Below are positions 51,441-62,196 of a stretch of 64,000 nucleotides of DNA, piece by piece. Numbering within the stretch: position 1 is the first letter of the stretch; each line of letters starts with the position of its first letter. Source of the DNA: Methyloceanibacter superfactus (GTDB lineage: Bacteria; Pseudomonadota; Alphaproteobacteria; Rhizobiales; Methyloligellaceae); contig NZ_LPWF01000027.1 in assembly GCF_001723305.1 (NCBI RefSeq), positions 118,611 through 182,610 of the forward strand. The letters run 5' to 3'. A program made the position numbers and the translations under genes. The notes beneath the pieces are model-generated. The model had not been told where the DNA came from and did not search any database. It was given only the letters and a program-made list of their open reading frames with translations.

Positions 51441-51947
51441 TCACTTTATGTCGCCGCCGTAATAGCCGTCGCCGCCATGGCCGCTGAAGATATGCGGCAT
51501 GTAGCGGTAACGGTTGCGCTCCTGCGCCATCATGAAGAAGCGCTTGCGGTAGAAGCTGGGCGAGATCGCCGTGTAGGGCGGCATGTCGTCGTACCAGTCC
51601 ACCTTCGGATAGTGGCCGGCCCGATAGGGATAAGGCGGGTAGATCGGCCAGATCTCCGGCTCGACGACCTCGCCGCGGGCCGCGCGCCGCAAAAGCCCGC
51701 TCTGGCTCGCATAGCCGGCATAGCCGTCATAGTTCACCGTGCACCAGCCGTCCCGGCAGCCCTTCACCTGAACCCGCGCGCCCGCGGGCATGGTGAGAAG
51801 CCTGGCATAGCCAGTGCCCGGCCCTTCCCGGAGGGACAGCGCCGACGTGGTCGTCGCCTCCAGGGCCTGGGCCGTGCCCGAGGCCATCACTAGTCCAGCC
51901 ACAAGGCCGGCCGCCATCGTTATGAACAGCCGGATCGAAGGTCCCAT
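51441..51947 (-). CDS. SH3-domain secreted protein
   Basis: 168 residues. Signal peptide LFITMAAGLVAGLVMASGTAQA, then a bacterial SH3 domain (LSLREGPGTGYARLLTMPAG, VQVKGCRDGWCTVNYDGYAG) that may bind peptidoglycan. The C-terminal 80 residues are rich in Tyr, Pro and Arg (PIYPPYPYRAGHYPKVDWYD). Ends 7 bases from the convergent purB stop. Frame intact; partner unknown. Confidence 0.85.
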   Translation of the reverse strand: MGPSIRLFITMAAGLVAGLVMASGTAQALEATTTSALSLREGPGTGYARLLTMPAGARVQVKGCRDGWCTVNYDGYAGYASQSGLLRRAARGEVVEPEIWPIYPPYPYRAGHYPKVDWYDDMPPYTAISPSFYRKRFFMMAQERNRYRYMPHIFSGHGGDGYYGGDIK

Positions 51948-52114
51948 GCCGCGTCCCCCAAATCAGTCCGTGCAAGTATTCTCGCACATGGCGCGGGCAG
52001 CGTCAGCCTCCGAGTGCGGATCGCCCCTCTCGGGCTTCCGCATGATGCAAGGATGCAACGGGTGCTCGCGCGCGCCGAAGAGGTGATTCGTTTGAAGGTG
52101 CTAGGCCGCGCGCG

Positions 52115-52873
52115 CTAAGAGGCCGATTCAACTTCGGCGCGGGTTGCGGCGGCGGCGGCGGCGAACCAGCCGGCGTCGGTGCCGATGGCGACAACGTCCC
52201 AGCCCTCGGCGACGCGTGGCTTGGCGAAGGCCACGTCGTTGGCGAAAATCAGAGTCATCACAGACTTCTCGCGGGCTTTCCTCAAGACCAGAGTCATCGC
52301 CTCCTGGACCTCGGGCGCCCAGATGTCGAGGCGGCCGGTGAGGCCCACCGACAGGTCGTTGGGGCCGAGGCAGACCATGTCCACCCCATCGAGCCCGAGA
52401 ATATCGTCGAGCTGATCGAGCGCGCCCTTGGTCTCGATCTGCGGGCAGGCGATGGTGAAGGCGTTGGCGGTGGTGAAATAGTCGCCCTCATGGCCGAGCT
52501 TGGCGCGATACGGGCCCCAGCTGCGCAAGCCCCGGGGCGGATATTTCACCGCGCGCACGAAAGCCTCCGCGTCGTCCACACCGTTGATGAGGGGACACAT
52601 GATGCCCTGCGCGCCGGCATCGAGCGCCCGGCCCACGAGGCCGGGATCGTTGTTGGCGACCCGGACGATGGCCGGGAGGCGTGCGGCCTTCGCCGCCGTC
52701 AGGCAAGCCAGCAGCGCCTCGTTGCCGCCGAGCCCATGCTGCTGGTCGATGGTAACGCAGTCCCAACCCGCCTCGCCGATCAGCTCGATCAGGAACGGGT
52801 TGTTCAGCGTCAGCCAGCCGTTGAACAGCGTGCGGCCCGCCTTGGCAGCCTGGCGAAACCGGTCTTCGGTCAT
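52115..52873 (-). CDS. HpcH/HpaI-family class II aldolase
   Basis: 252 residues; pyruvate-dependent aldolase fold of the HpaI/GarL type, which splits 2-oxo acids such as 4-hydroxy-2-oxoheptanedioate or 2-keto-3-deoxyglucarate. Seen: TLNNPFLIELIGEAGWDCV, IDQQHGLGG with the catalytic His, VRVANNDPGLVGRALDAGAQ, metal Glu in ACPQIETKGALDQLDD and metal Asp in CLGPNDLSVGLTG. Frame intact. The true substrate is unknown; no catabolic genes flank it. It starts 50 bases after the zeta-inhibitor stop. Confidence 0.9.
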   Translation of the reverse strand: MTEDRFRQAAKAGRTLFNGWLTLNNPFLIELIGEAGWDCVTIDQQHGLGGNEALLACLTAAKAARLPAIVRVANNDPGLVGRALDAGAQGIMCPLINGVDDAEAFVRAVKYPPRGLRSWGPYRAKLGHEGDYFTTANAFTIACPQIETKGALDQLDDILGLDGVDMVCLGPNDLSVGLTGRLDIWAPEVQEAMTLVLRKAREKSVMTLIFANDVAFAKPRVAEGWDVVAIGTDAGWFAAAAAATRAEVESAS

Positions 52874-52900
52874 CCGCTCACCCTCCGGCTTCGACCCTGC

Positions 52901-52932
52901 GGGGGCGTTACCCCTTGGGGGCGCTACCCCTT
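52901..52932 (-). repeat. 16-base tandem duplication across the DUF1476 stop codon
   Basis: Copies at 52901-52916 and 52917-52932 differ by one base. On the minus strand each reads AAGGGGTA(G/A)CGCCCCC, so each contains a stop: TAG in the gene copy, TAA in the distal copy, 16 bases apart. Confidence 0.85.
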
Positions 52933-53253
52933 GGCTTCGGTTTCGAGCTGGCGCACCGCCTCGGCCAGGAGATCGGCCATGGCATGGCGGATCTGGTGAT
53001 CGGACTGATCGACGCCCTTGCCGTCGAAATCCGCCCGGATCTTGCGGAACACGTCCTCCTCGCCGGGCTCTTCCAGGTCGGCCTTGACCACCTCACGGGC
53101 ATAAGATTGCGCGTCGTCGCCCGACAGGCCCATCTTCTCGGCCGCCCACAGCCCAAGCAGCTTGTTCCGCCTGGCGGTCGACTTGAACCTCAGTTCCTCG
53201 TCGAGGGCGAATTTCCTCTCGAAGCTCTTTTCGCGATCTTCAAAGCTCGTCAT
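52924..53253 (-). CDS. F1-ATPase inhibitor zeta subunit (DUF1476)
   Basis: 109 residues, all-helical, found in alphaproteobacteria, where it blocks ATP hydrolysis by the F1 motor (shown in Paracoccus). Motifs: TSFEDREKSFERKFALDEEL, RFKSTARRNKLLGLWAAEKM, SYAREVVKADLEEPGEEDVF and HAMADLLAEAVRQLE. The N-terminal inhibitory segment is present. ATG 53253 fits the family start. Frame intact. It is divergent from purC. Confidence 0.92.
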   Translation of the reverse strand: MTSFEDREKSFERKFALDEELRFKSTARRNKLLGLWAAEKMGLSGDDAQSYAREVVKADLEEPGEEDVFRKIRADFDGKGVDQSDHQIRHAMADLLAEAVRQLETEAKG

Positions 53254-53560
53254 CGGCCCGGCACCTCCAAAACGCCCCCCGCCAAGCGCGGGGCTGAGCA
53301 CGTAGAAATTGTGGGGAAAATCCCGCCTCTCAAGGGCGGGTGATAGCGCCGAAACGCCTGAAAATCAACAAATCGTGGCGCCCTCTCCCGCGTCCCTTGG
53401 GCCCGTTGTACCCCCCCGCCCCTTACGCTAAGGTCGGCTTAGACTTCTTGATCCGATTCCTGCGATGACGATTTTTTTGTTGCGCGCGGCCTGGGCTCTC
53501 CCACTCCCCGCGCGTTTGGCGTTTGTCAGTCGCTAGGGCCAAGTCAGTGAGGAACTAAAT
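53254..53560. promoter_or_regulatory. Divergent promoter region of DUF1476 and purC
   Basis: 307 bases with no gene. Upstream of the purC ATG is GAGGA at good spacing. There is a CCCGCC / GGCGGG inverted repeat near 53324-53341 and a run of T at 53469-53475. I do not see a recognisable purine-repressor or guanine-riboswitch sequence. Confidence 0.35.
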
Positions 53561-54331
53561 ATGAACCGCCGCCGGCGCGTCTACGAAGGCAAGGCCAAGA
53601 TCCTCTATGAAGGGCCGGAGCCCGGCACGCTCGTCCAGCATTTCAAGGACGACGCCACCGCCTTCAACAACAAGAAGCACGACAAGATCGAGGGCAAGGG
53701 CGTCCTCAACAACCGCATCTCCGAATATCTCTTCCAGAAGCTCGGCGAGATCGGTGTGCCCACGCATTTCATCAAGCGGCTCAACATGCGCGAGCAGCTC
53801 ATCCGCGAGGTCGAGATCATCCCGCTCGAAGTGGTGATCCGCAATGTCGCCGCAGGCTCGCTGTCGACCCGGCTGGGCGTCGACGAAGGCACCATGCTGC
53901 CCCGCTCGATCGTCGAGTTCTACTACAAGTCGGACGAGCTCAACGATCCGCTGGTCACCGAGGAGCATATCACCGCCTTCGGCTGGGCCACGCCGCCGGA
54001 GCTCGAGACGGTCATGTCGCTGGCGCTGCGCATCAACGACTTCCTGTCGGGGCTGTTCCTCGGCGTCGGCATTCGGCTCGTGGATTTCAAATGCGAGTTC
54101 GGCCGGCTGTGGGAGGGCGAGCAGATGCGGATCGTGCTTGCCGACGAGATCTCGCCGGACTGCTGCCGGTTGTGGGACATCGAGACTCAGGACAAGCTCG
54201 ACAAGGACCGCTTCCGCCGCGACATGGGCGGCCTCGTGGAGGCCTATCAGGAGGTCGCGCGGCGGCTTGGTCTGCACGTGGACAATCCGACCCGCACCCG
54301 TAGCGGCCCGGTGCTGGTGCAATCCAAGTAA
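53561..54331 (+). CDS. purC: Phosphoribosylaminoimidazole-succinocarboxamide synthase
   Basis: SAICAR synthase: joins aspartate to CAIR using ATP. 256 residues. Motifs: [68 protein letters not shown] and [15 protein letters not shown]. Frame intact. First of purC-purS-purQ-purL; purS follows after 26 bases. Confidence 0.97.
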   Translation: MNRRRRVYEGKAKILYEGPEPGTLVQHFKDDATAFNNKKHDKIEGKGVLNNRISEYLFQKLGEIGVPTHFIKRLNMREQLIREVEIIPLEVVIRNVAAGSLSTRLGVDEGTMLPRSIVEFYYKSDELNDPLVTEEHITAFGWATPPELETVMSLALRINDFLSGLFLGVGIRLVDFKCEFGRLWEGEQMRIVLADEISPDCCRLWDIETQDKLDKDRFRRDMGGLVEAYQEVARRLGLHVDNPTRTRSGPVLVQSK

Positions 54332-54357
54332 GACACGACGAGGCGACGGCAACGGAC

Positions 54358-54602
54358 ATGAAGGCGCGCATCACCATCACGCTGAAGCCGGGGGTGCTCG
54401 ATCCCCAAGGCAAGGCAATCGAGGGGGCGCTCCACGCGCTCGGATTCGGCTCGGCCGGCGATGTGCGCCAGGGCAAATATATCGAGGTCGAAGTGGCCGA
54501 GAGCGATCCGGCGAAGGCGCGCGCGAGGTCGAGCGCATGTGCGAGCAGCTGCTCGCCAACACCATCATCGAGAATTACGCTTATGAACTCGAGGCGGCGT
54601 AA
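54358..54602 (+). CDS. purS: FGAM synthase subunit PurS (1 frameshift)
   Basis: Small subunit that bridges PurL and PurQ in formylglycinamidine ribonucleotide synthase. Starts KARITITLKPGVLDPQGKAI, then ALGFGSAGDVRQGKYIEVEV. An indel near 54525 (loss of one G in GCGGAGG) leads to EVERMCEQLLANTIIENYAY and stop TAA 54600-54602. About 81 residues when restored, the normal size. Confidence 0.93.
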
Positions 54603-54635
54603 ATCCCTGGCCTCGCCGTCCGAGGCCCCCGCGAC

Positions 54636-55318
<683 letters not shown>

Positions 55319-55322
<4 letters not shown>

Positions 55323-57544
55323 GCGGCGCCGCCGGGGCGGCCCGGAAAGCGCAAGGCCTCTCGGACGAGCTCATCGCCGAGCATGGGCTGTCGCCGGAGG
55401 AGTACACCCTGCTGCTGAAAGAGCTCGGCCGCGAGCCGAGCCTCACGGAGCTCGGCATCTTCTCGGTGATGTGGTCGGAGCATTGCTCCTATAAATCCTC
55501 GCGCGTGTGGCTGAAGCGGCTGCCGACCACGGGCCCGCAAGTGATCATGGGCCCCGGGGAGAATGCCGGCGTAGTCGATCTCGGAGACGGCCAGGCGGCG
55601 GTATTCAAGATGGAGAGCCACAACCACCCGTCTACATCGAGCCCTATCAGGGGGCCGGCGACCGGCGTCGGCGGCATCATGCGCGACGTGTTCACCATGG
55701 GCGCGCGGCCCGTCGCCAACATGAACGCGCTTCGCTTCGGCTCAGCCGAGCACGCCAAGACACGGCATCTCGTCGCCGGCGTGGTGTCGGGCATCGGCGA
55801 CTACGGCAACTGCATGGGCGTGCCGACCGTGGGCGGCGAGACCAATTTCGACGCGCGCTACAACGACAACATCCTGGTCAACGCCATGTGCGTCGGCCTG
55901 GTCGACGCGAACCGCATCTTCACCTCGGCCGCCAAGGGCGTCGGCCTCCCCGTGGTCTATGTGGGCTCAAAGACGGGGCGTGACGGCATTCACGGCGCCA
56001 CCATGGCGTCGGCCGAGTTCGACGAGGCGTCGGAGGAGAAGCGCCCCACGGTGCAGGTGGCGACCCCTTCAACCGAGAAGCTTCTGCTGGAAGCGTGCCT
56101 GGAACTCATGGCCGAGGACGCCATTGTCGGCATCCAGGACATGGGCGCGGCGGGGCTCACCTCCTCCTCGGTGGAGATGGCGGACAAGGGCGGCCGTCGC
56201 ATCGAGCTCGATCTCGACCATGTGCCGATGCGCGAGGACGGCATGACGGCATACGAGATGCTGCTGTCGGAGAGCCAGGAGCGCATGCTCATGGTGCTGA
56301 AGCCCGGCGCCGAGCCCATCGCCCAGCGCATCTTCGAGAAATGGGCGCTCGACTTCGCGGTGATCGGCCACACCACCGACACCGGCCATATGGTGGTGCG
56401 TCATAACGGCGTGGTGGAGGCGGATATTCCGCTGCCGGCGCTGGCTCATGCCGCGCCGATCTATGAGCGGCCTTGGGTGACCCGCCCGAAACTTCCGATG
56501 ATCGCGCCGGAGGACGTGACGGCGCCGGACAGCATCCTCGGCGCGCTTGAGTGCCTGATGGGCTCCCCTCACCTCGCCTCGCGCCGCTGGATCTACGAGC
56601 AATACGATCACATGGTCATGGCCGATACGGTGCAGCGGCCGGGCGGCGATGCGGCGGTCGTGCGCGTGCACGGCACGCGGAAAGGCCTCGCCATCTCCTG
56701 CGATGTGACGCCGCGCTATTGCGCCGCCGACCCGCAGGAAGGCGCCAAGCAGGCGATCGCCGAATGCTGGCGCAATCTCACGGCGACCGGCGCGGTGCCG
56801 CTCGCCATCACCGACTGCATGAATTTCGGCAATCCGCAGCGGCCCGAGATCATGGGCGAGTTCGTCGGCGCGGTGGAAGGCATGCGCGAGGCCTGCACGG
56901 CGCTCGACTTCCCGGTCGTGTCCGGCAATGTGTCGCTCTACAACGAGACCATGGGCGGCGCTATTCCGCCGACCCCCGCTATCGGCGGCGTCGGGCTCAT
57001 CGCCGATATCGCCGACATGGCGACCGTCGCCCTGAAACAAGACGGCGATCTGCTCCTCCTGCTCGGCGCGGAGGCTGGTCATCTCGGCCAATCGACCTAT
57101 ATGCAGGTGATGATGGACCGCTTGGAGGGCGCACCCCCGCCTGTCGATCTCGGGGCCGAGCGCCGCACCGGCGACATGGTGCGCGCGCTCATCAAGGCGG
57201 GCGCCGTGAGTTCCGTGCATGACGTTTCCGACGGCGGCGTCCTCGTGGCTATCGCCGAGATGGCGCTTGCCGGCGATCGTGGCGTGGCGCTCGAGCCGGC
57301 GGCGGGCGGGCTTCCGGCCCACGCTTCCTGGTTCGGCGAGGATCAGGCGCGCTATGTGGTCGCGGCTTCGCCCGGCAAGGCGGATGCTATTCATAAGGCG
57401 GCGGCTGTCGCCGAAGTGCCGGTCAGGGTGCTCGGAACCGTCGGGGGCGATGCCATCGCGCTGCACGGCGAAACCCCATTACCCCTGCTCGCGCTCAAGA
57501 CGGCGCATGAGGACTGGTTGCCGCGGTTCATGGCCCACGGTTAA
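55319..57544 (+). CDS. purL: FGAM synthase large subunit PurL (paired frameshifts)
   Basis: ATP-dependent amidation of FGAR to FGAM. 741 residues, the small PurL type that needs PurS and PurQ. Starts at TTG 55319, overlapping the purQ stop (TTGA). Motifs: [74 protein letters not shown] and [18 protein letters not shown]. After HNHPS the frame is wrong for ten residues; the other frame gives YIEPYQGA, so indels near 55630 and 55660 compensate. Confidence 0.95.
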
Positions 57545-57580
57545 GATCGGCCCAAGGCGCGCGCAACAGGAGCAACGACA

Positions 57581-57810
57581 ATGGCAATGGCAGCAGACGA
57601 TATCGAGCGGATGATCAAGGAGCACTTCCCCGACGCCCAAATCCGCATAGAGGACCTCGCCGGCGACGGCGACCACTACGCGGCGGACATCGTGTCGGAA
57701 GCGTTCCGCGGCAAGTCGCGGGTTCAGCAACACCAGATGGTCTACGAGCCCTGAAGGGCAACATGGGCGGCGTGCTGCACGCGCTGGCCCTGAAGACCGC
57801 GGCGCCGTAG
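57581..57810 (+). CDS. bolA: BolA family protein (1 frameshift)
   Basis: About 76 residues when restored. Starts MAMAADDIERMIKEHF, then QIRIEDLAGDGDHYAADIVS with the conserved His, EAFRGKSRVQQHQMVYE with the conserved RVQQHQ. The frame stops early at TGA 57752-57754; loss of one G in GAGGCCC restores ALKGNMGGVLHALALKTAAP and TAG at 57808-57810. CAGGAG precedes the ATG. It lies 26 bases before grxD: BolA and monothiol glutaredoxins share a 2Fe-2S cluster, so the pair makes functional sense. Confidence 0.92.
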
Positions 57811-57836
57811 GCCCGCGGGCAGAAAGGATCGATACG

Positions 57837-58187
57837 ATGAGTGAACAAGACGTTCAGGACTGGATCGGCAAGCAGGTCGCGGACAACGACGTGGTGCTGT
57901 TCATGAAGGGCAACAAGCAGATGCCGCAATGCGGCTTCTCCATGCAGGTTGCCCAGATCCTCGGCCATCTCGGCGTCGAGTATAAAGACATCGACGTGCT
58001 CCAAGACATGAGCGTGCGCGAGGGCGTCAAGGCCTTCTCCAATTGGCCGACCGTGCCGCAGCTTTACGTCAAGGGCGAGTTCGTCGGCGGCTGCGATATC
58101 GTGCGGGAGATGTTCCAGGCGGGCGAACTGCAGGAGATGCTCAACGCCAAGGGCATCGCCAACAACGCACAAACGCAGACGGCTTAG
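57837..58187 (+). CDS. grxD: Monothiol glutaredoxin, Grx4/GrxD type
   Basis: 116 residues with the CGFS active site (MPQCGFSMQVAQILGHL), a lead DNDVVLFMKGNKQ, cis-Pro region NWPTVPQLYVKGEFVGGCDI and glutathione-binding GGCDIVREM. Carries and transfers 2Fe-2S clusters, with BolA as partner encoded just upstream. Frame intact. The stop region is repeated downstream (GACGGCTTAG at 58178 and 58203). A terminator follows. Confidence 0.96.
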   Translation: MSEQDVQDWIGKQVADNDVVLFMKGNKQMPQCGFSMQVAQILGHLGVEYKDIDVLQDMSVREGVKAFSNWPTVPQLYVKGEFVGGCDIVREMFQAGELQEMLNAKGIANNAQTQTA

Positions 58188-58233
58188 TCCCTCAAGCGCA
58201 GAGACGGCTTAGGCGCAAAAAGACAGCTTCGTG

Positions 58234-58262
58234 AATGCCCGGCCGATGCGCCGGGCATTTTC
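58234..58262 (+). terminator. Intrinsic terminator after grxD
   Basis: Stem AATGCCCGGC / GCCGGGCATT, loop CGATGC, followed by TT before CGATT. It lies 46 bases after the grxD stop and probably ends the purC-grxD run. Confidence 0.8.
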
Positions 58263-58275
58263 GATTCCACCGCCC

Positions 58276-58308
58276 CAAAAACCGAATGGCCGGGACAAGC
58301 CCGGCCAT
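58276..58308 (-). terminator. Palindrome downstream of rpsD, likely terminator or dispersed palindromic element
   Basis: Perfect stem ATGGCCGGG / CCCGGCCAT with loop ACAAG (58286-58308). Read on the minus strand it is followed by TTCGGTTTTT, so it can end the rpsD transcript. The core resembles short palindromes scattered in many alphaproteobacterial genomes; only one copy is seen here. Confidence 0.65.
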
Positions 58309-58339
58309 GACGTAACTGCCTGAGAGATATCCGCGCGGA

Positions 58340-58957
58340 TTAGCGGGAGTAGAACTCGATGACGAGGTTCGGCTCCATGATGACCGGGTAAGGCACGTCG
58401 GTCAGGGTCGGCGTCCGCGTGAACTTGGCGACCATCTTGCCGTGGTCGACGTCGATATAGTCGGGCACGTCGCGCTCAGAGCTCTGTGCGGCTTCCAGCA
58501 CCATGCCCTGATCCTTGGACTTGTCGCGCACCTCAATCACGTCCCCTTCGCGGCAGCGATAGCTCGGGATGGTGACGCGCTTGCCATTGACCTTCACATG
58601 GCCGTGGGAGACGAACTGGCGGGCGGCGAACACCGTGGGGACGAACTTGGCGCGATAGACGATGGCGTCCAGGCGGCGCTCCAGCAGGCCGATCAGCTTC
58701 TCGGAGGTATCGCCGCGGAGCCGCGAGGCCTCGTGATAGATCGACTTGAACTGCTTCTCGGTGATGTTGCCATAATAGCCCTTGAGCTTCTGCTTGGCCC
58801 TGAGCTGCTGGCCGTAGTCGGACAGCTTGCCGCGGCGGCGCTGGCCGTGCTCGCCAGGTCCGTATTCGCGCTTGTTCTGGGGGCTCTTAGGCCGGCCCCA
58901 GATATTCTCGCCGAGCCTCCGGTCGATTTTGTGCTTGGCGTGAATGCGTTTCGTCAT
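58340..58957 (-). CDS. rpsD: 30S ribosomal protein S4
   Basis: Primary 16S rRNA-binding protein that starts assembly of the 30S body and affects accuracy. 205 residues. Starts [20 protein letters not shown], then KRKLSDYGQ-like segment [20 protein letters not shown], and the S4 domain [40 protein letters not shown]. Zinc Cys are absent, as in most proteobacteria. Frame intact; stands alone, away from the alpha operon, as in many relatives. Confidence 0.97.
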   Translation of the reverse strand: MTKRIHAKHKIDRRLGENIWGRPKSPQNKREYGPGEHGQRRRGKLSDYGQQLRAKQKLKGYYGNITEKQFKSIYHEASRLRGDTSEKLIGLLERRLDAIVYRAKFVPTVFAARQFVSHGHVKVNGKRVTIPSYRCREGDVIEVRDKSKDQGMVLEAAQSSERDVPDYIDVDHGKMVAKFTRTPTLTDVPYPVIMEPNLVIEFYSR

Positions 58958-59186
58958 GCCCTAAGACTCCAAAGCCAAATCGGCTTTCCGCGGTCGGTCT
59001 TCCCGCGCCTGCCGCAAAAACCCATGGGTGGTGGTTGTATCGGGCCGCCAGAGCCGTTCCGGCGATCCCCAAAGCCCAAGACTCTCCACAAGACTCTCGG
59101 GCTTTGACCGTTCTGTTACACGGAATGCTTGGAAACTGTCAATTGAGCTTCGCAGGCCCCCCCGGGGCCAAAATGGCCCATAGCCC

Positions 59187-59897
59187 CTATGGCTTGGCCT
59201 GGGCGCCCTGAACATAGGCGTTGATGGCGGCCGTTACCTTCTGCTTCTGGGCTTCCGGGCAATTGGGCGCCTCGGCGGAAATGATCCTGGTGGTGCTTTC
59301 GGCGTCGTCAGCGGCGGCGGCGTCCCCTGCCCCCGCTTCTGCCGCGGCGCCGGCGTCCTTCCCGGCCGGGTCGGCCGGCTCTTCCTTGGCCGTGATCTTG
59401 ATATTGCCGGTGAAATAGGAGACCGAGAAGACGTGCAGCGCCCTGATCATCTGCAGCTGCTCGGGGGTCCAGGTCTTCCGGGCCTCCTCGCCCTTCATCA
59501 TGGTCTCGAAATTCGCCCGCCCGAGCTCGGGGATCTCGCACACCTCGGCATAGGCCGTCCGGGTGGCGGCGCGGATCACGCGGCGGGCCGCGTCATTGGG
59601 AATTAGGAACTTGTTGGGGTCGGACTTGTCGGTGGTGATCACCTTGCCGTCCGGGTCGGTGGACTGCTCGGGGATGATGGAAAAGGCATAGGTCATCAGC
59701 ACGCGCACGGCGCTGTCGCTCATGCCCTTGCCTTCGCCTTGCTCTTCCTGAGCTTGCTTGCTGCGCTTGTCGAGCTCCTCGGCGGCAACCGCGGTCACGC
59801 CGGGCGTGCTGTCAGCGGCTCGAACCGGGGCGCTCGCAAGCACCGTCAACACCGCGGCGCAAGCGGCCCCGCCCAACTGAATCCACGCAACTTTCAT
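59187..59897 (-). CDS. Conserved secreted protein of unknown function
   Basis: 236 residues. Signal peptide GGAACAAVLTVLASAPVRAA, then a helical segment (ELDKRSKQAQEEQGEGKGMS) and a conserved-looking core: AVRVLMTYAFSIIPEQ, DPNKFLIPNDAARRVIRAAT, EVCEIPELGRANFETMM and LQMIRALHVFSVSYFTGNIK. A low-complexity Ala/Asp/Gly stretch and a last part with one Cys (SAEAPNCPEAQKQKVTAAIN) follow; the core Cys and this one may pair. Frame intact. I do not recognise the family. Confidence 0.72.
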   Translation of the reverse strand: MKVAWIQLGGAACAAVLTVLASAPVRAADSTPGVTAVAAEELDKRSKQAQEEQGEGKGMSDSAVRVLMTYAFSIIPEQSTDPDGKVITTDKSDPNKFLIPNDAARRVIRAATRTAYAEVCEIPELGRANFETMMKGEEARKTWTPEQLQMIRALHVFSVSYFTGNIKITAKEEPADPAGKDAGAAAEAGAGDAAAADDAESTTRIISAEAPNCPEAQKQKVTAAINAYVQGAQAKP

Positions 59898-59998
59898 CGA
59901 CTGCCTCTCTTCTTACCGCGGCGGAAGCTAGCATCGTTAGGCCCCATCGCAATAGGAGAAACGGGGCGGAATGATGACAGTTTATCCCCTCGACCGGC

Positions 59999-60822
59999 CT
60001 AGCGTCTGGTGAGCGCCGCCACGATCCCACGCCAAGTGCGGACATCCTGATCGGTCGCTCCCATGCGGTGGAACATATTGCGAATGGAGCGCACCATGGA
60101 AGGCCGCTTCTCTGGCGGCTTGAGGAAGCCGGCCCGGTCGAGTTCGCTCTCCAGGTGATCGAAGAGACCGAAAAGCTCGGCCCGCGTGGCTGGCCGCGTG
60201 TCCGGCGCCGCCGTGCCCTCCATGGCCGGCCCGTCGAACGCCGTGGCGCGTCCCAGCGCCTCGGGCCGCTGGCACTTCAACCATTCATAGGACAGCAGGA
60301 GCACGGCCTGGGGCAGGCTCAGAGAGGCGAAGTCGGGACTGACCGGCGCGGTGAGGATCGCGTCGGCGAGCACGATGGCATCGTTATCGAGCCCGCTGCG
60401 CTCGGCCCCAAACATCACGCCGGTGCGCTGGGCGTCCAAGGCGCGCGCGTGCAGCGTGCCGGCGGCCGTCTCCGGGCTCAGCACCTGCTTCACCATCTCC
60501 CGGGGACGTGCGGTCGTGGCCAGCACGTAATGGAGATCGCCGATCGCCGCCTCGACGCTGTCGAAGACCCGCGCATCCTCCACCAGCGCCGCGGCCCCGG
60601 CGGCGGCGGCATGTGCCTTGTCGTTGGGCCAGCCGTCCCGGGGGGCCACCAGGCGCAAGTCCTTGAGCCCGAAATTGGCCATGGCCGCGCGGCGAAACCG
60701 ATATTCTCCCCGAGCTGCGGGTTGACGAGGACGATCGCCGGCGCCAAAAGCGTCCCATCCGGCGCGCCTCCCGCGTCATTGTCGCCCGCATGCTTGCCGC
60801 TTCCGGCATTTGCTTTCATCAT
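59999..60822 (-). CDS. trmJ: tRNA (cytidine/uridine-2'-O)-methyltransferase, TrmJ-like (1 frameshift)
   Basis: SPOUT-family methyltransferase that modifies position 32 of tRNA anticodon loops. Starts KANAGSGKHAGDND, then LLAPAIVLVNPQLGENIGFA with the family motif VxPxxxxNIG. Near 60685 loss of one G (GGG to GG) changes frame; the restored reading is AMANFGLKDLRLVAPRDGWP. Knot region: GVMFGAERSGLDNDAIVLAD and SLSLPQAVLLLSYE. The C-terminal extension matches TrmJ. Divergent from icd with 111 bases between. Confidence 0.9.
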
Positions 60823-60933
60823 GGCGGCACGATGCTATAGGGGGCGGCCTGCCGCAATGGGGGCGGCGGCGACGCCGCGTCTCGAGGCGGCCCCTTCCCT
60901 TCCCGGCCTACCCTTTCACCCGGAGACTTGTGC

Positions 60934-62151
60934 GTGGACAAAATCAAGGTGCAAAACCCGATCGCCGACCTCAATGGCGACGAGATGACCCGCGTCATCT
61001 GGCAGATGATCAAGGACAAGCTGATCGAGCCCCATCTCGAGCTGCCGCTTCTCGAGTTTGATCTCAGCATCGAGAATCGCGACGCGACCGACGACCAGGT
61101 GACCATCGATGCCGCCCACGCCATCCGGGACTGCGGCGTCGGGGTGAAATGCGCCACCATCACGCCGGACGAGGCGCGCGTCGAGGAGTTCGGTAAGAAG
61201 ATGTGGCGGTCGCCGAACGGCACCATCCGCAACATCCTCGGCGGGGTGATCTTCCGCGAGCCGATCATCTGCAAGAACGTGCCGCGGCTGGTGCCCGGCT
61301 GGACCAAGCCAATCATCATCGGCCGTCACGCCTATGGCGACATCTACCGCGCGGTCGACTTTCTCGTGCCGGGCAAGGGCAAGCTCACCATCAGCTTCGT
61401 CGGCGAGGACGGCACCCGCATCGAACAGGAGGTGCATGCCTTCGAGGGCTCGGGCATCGCGCTCGGCATGTTCAATCTCGACGATTCGATCCGCGACTTC
61501 GCGCGGGCCTCGCTCAATTACGGGCTCAACCGGAACATGCCGGTCTATCTCTCCACCAAGAACACCATCCTCAAGGCCTATGACGGCCGCTTCAAGGATC
61601 TGTTCGCCGAGATCTACGAGACCGAGTTCAAGCCCGAGTTCGAGGCGCGCGGGCTCACCTACGAGCATCGGCTCATCGACGACATGGTGGCGGCGGCGCT
61701 GAAATGGTCGGGCGGCTATGTGTGGGCTTGCAAGAATTACGACGGCGACGTGCAGTCCGACACGGTGGCGCAAGGCTTCGGCTCGCTCGGACTGATGACG
61801 TCCGTGCTGATGACGCCCGACGGCAAGACCGTGCTGGCCGAGGCGGCCCACGGCACGGTCACGCGCCACTTCCGTCAGCATGAGCAAGGCCGCGCGACCT
61901 CGACCAATTCCACCGCATCGATCTTCGCCTGGAGCGCGCGCAGCACCGCGCCAAGCTCGACGGCAATGACGCGCTGCTCCGCTTCGCCGAGACCCTCGAG
62001 AAGGTCGTGGTGGCGACGACAGTCCGGGTCGATGACCAAGGACCTCGCGCTCCTCGTTGGCGCCGACCAGGCCTGGCTGTCGACCAGCGGCTTCATCGAC
62101 AAGGTCGAGGAGAATCTGCGCAACGCCATGACCGGGCGCGCCGCGGCTTAA
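60934..62151 (+). CDS. icd: Isocitrate dehydrogenase, NADP-dependent (paired frameshifts)
   Basis: TCA-cycle oxidation of isocitrate to 2-oxoglutarate with NADP. About 406 residues, the eukaryote-like (type II) homodimer class usual in alphaproteobacteria. Motifs: [60 protein letters not shown] and [20 protein letters not shown]. Between about 61940 and 62020 the frame is Ser/Arg nonsense; the other frame reads [19 protein letters not shown] and EKVVVAT, so two indels compensate. GTG 60934 starts it, with GGAGA about 8 bases upstream. Confidence 0.94.
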   Translation: MDKIKVQNPIADLNGDEMTRVIWQMIKDKLIEPHLELPLLEFDLSIENRDATDDQVTIDAAHAIRDCGVGVKCATITPDEARVEEFGKKMWRSPNGTIRNILGGVIFREPIICKNVPRLVPGWTKPIIIGRHAYGDIYRAVDFLVPGKGKLTISFVGEDGTRIEQEVHAFEGSGIALGMFNLDDSIRDFARASLNYGLNRNMPVYLSTKNTILKAYDGRFKDLFAEIYETEFKPEFEARGLTYEHRLIDDMVAAALKWSGGYVWACKNYDGDVQSDTVAQGFGSLGLMTSVLMTPDGKTVLAEAAHGTVTRHFRQHEQGRATSTNSTASIFAWSARSTAPSSTAMTRCSASPRPSRRSWWRRQSGSMTKDLALLVGADQAWLSTSGFIDKVEENLRNAMTGRAAA

Positions 62152-62196
62152 GAGCCGGCCCGCACTCAGCTCGAGGCGCGGCGCGACGCTCAAGGC

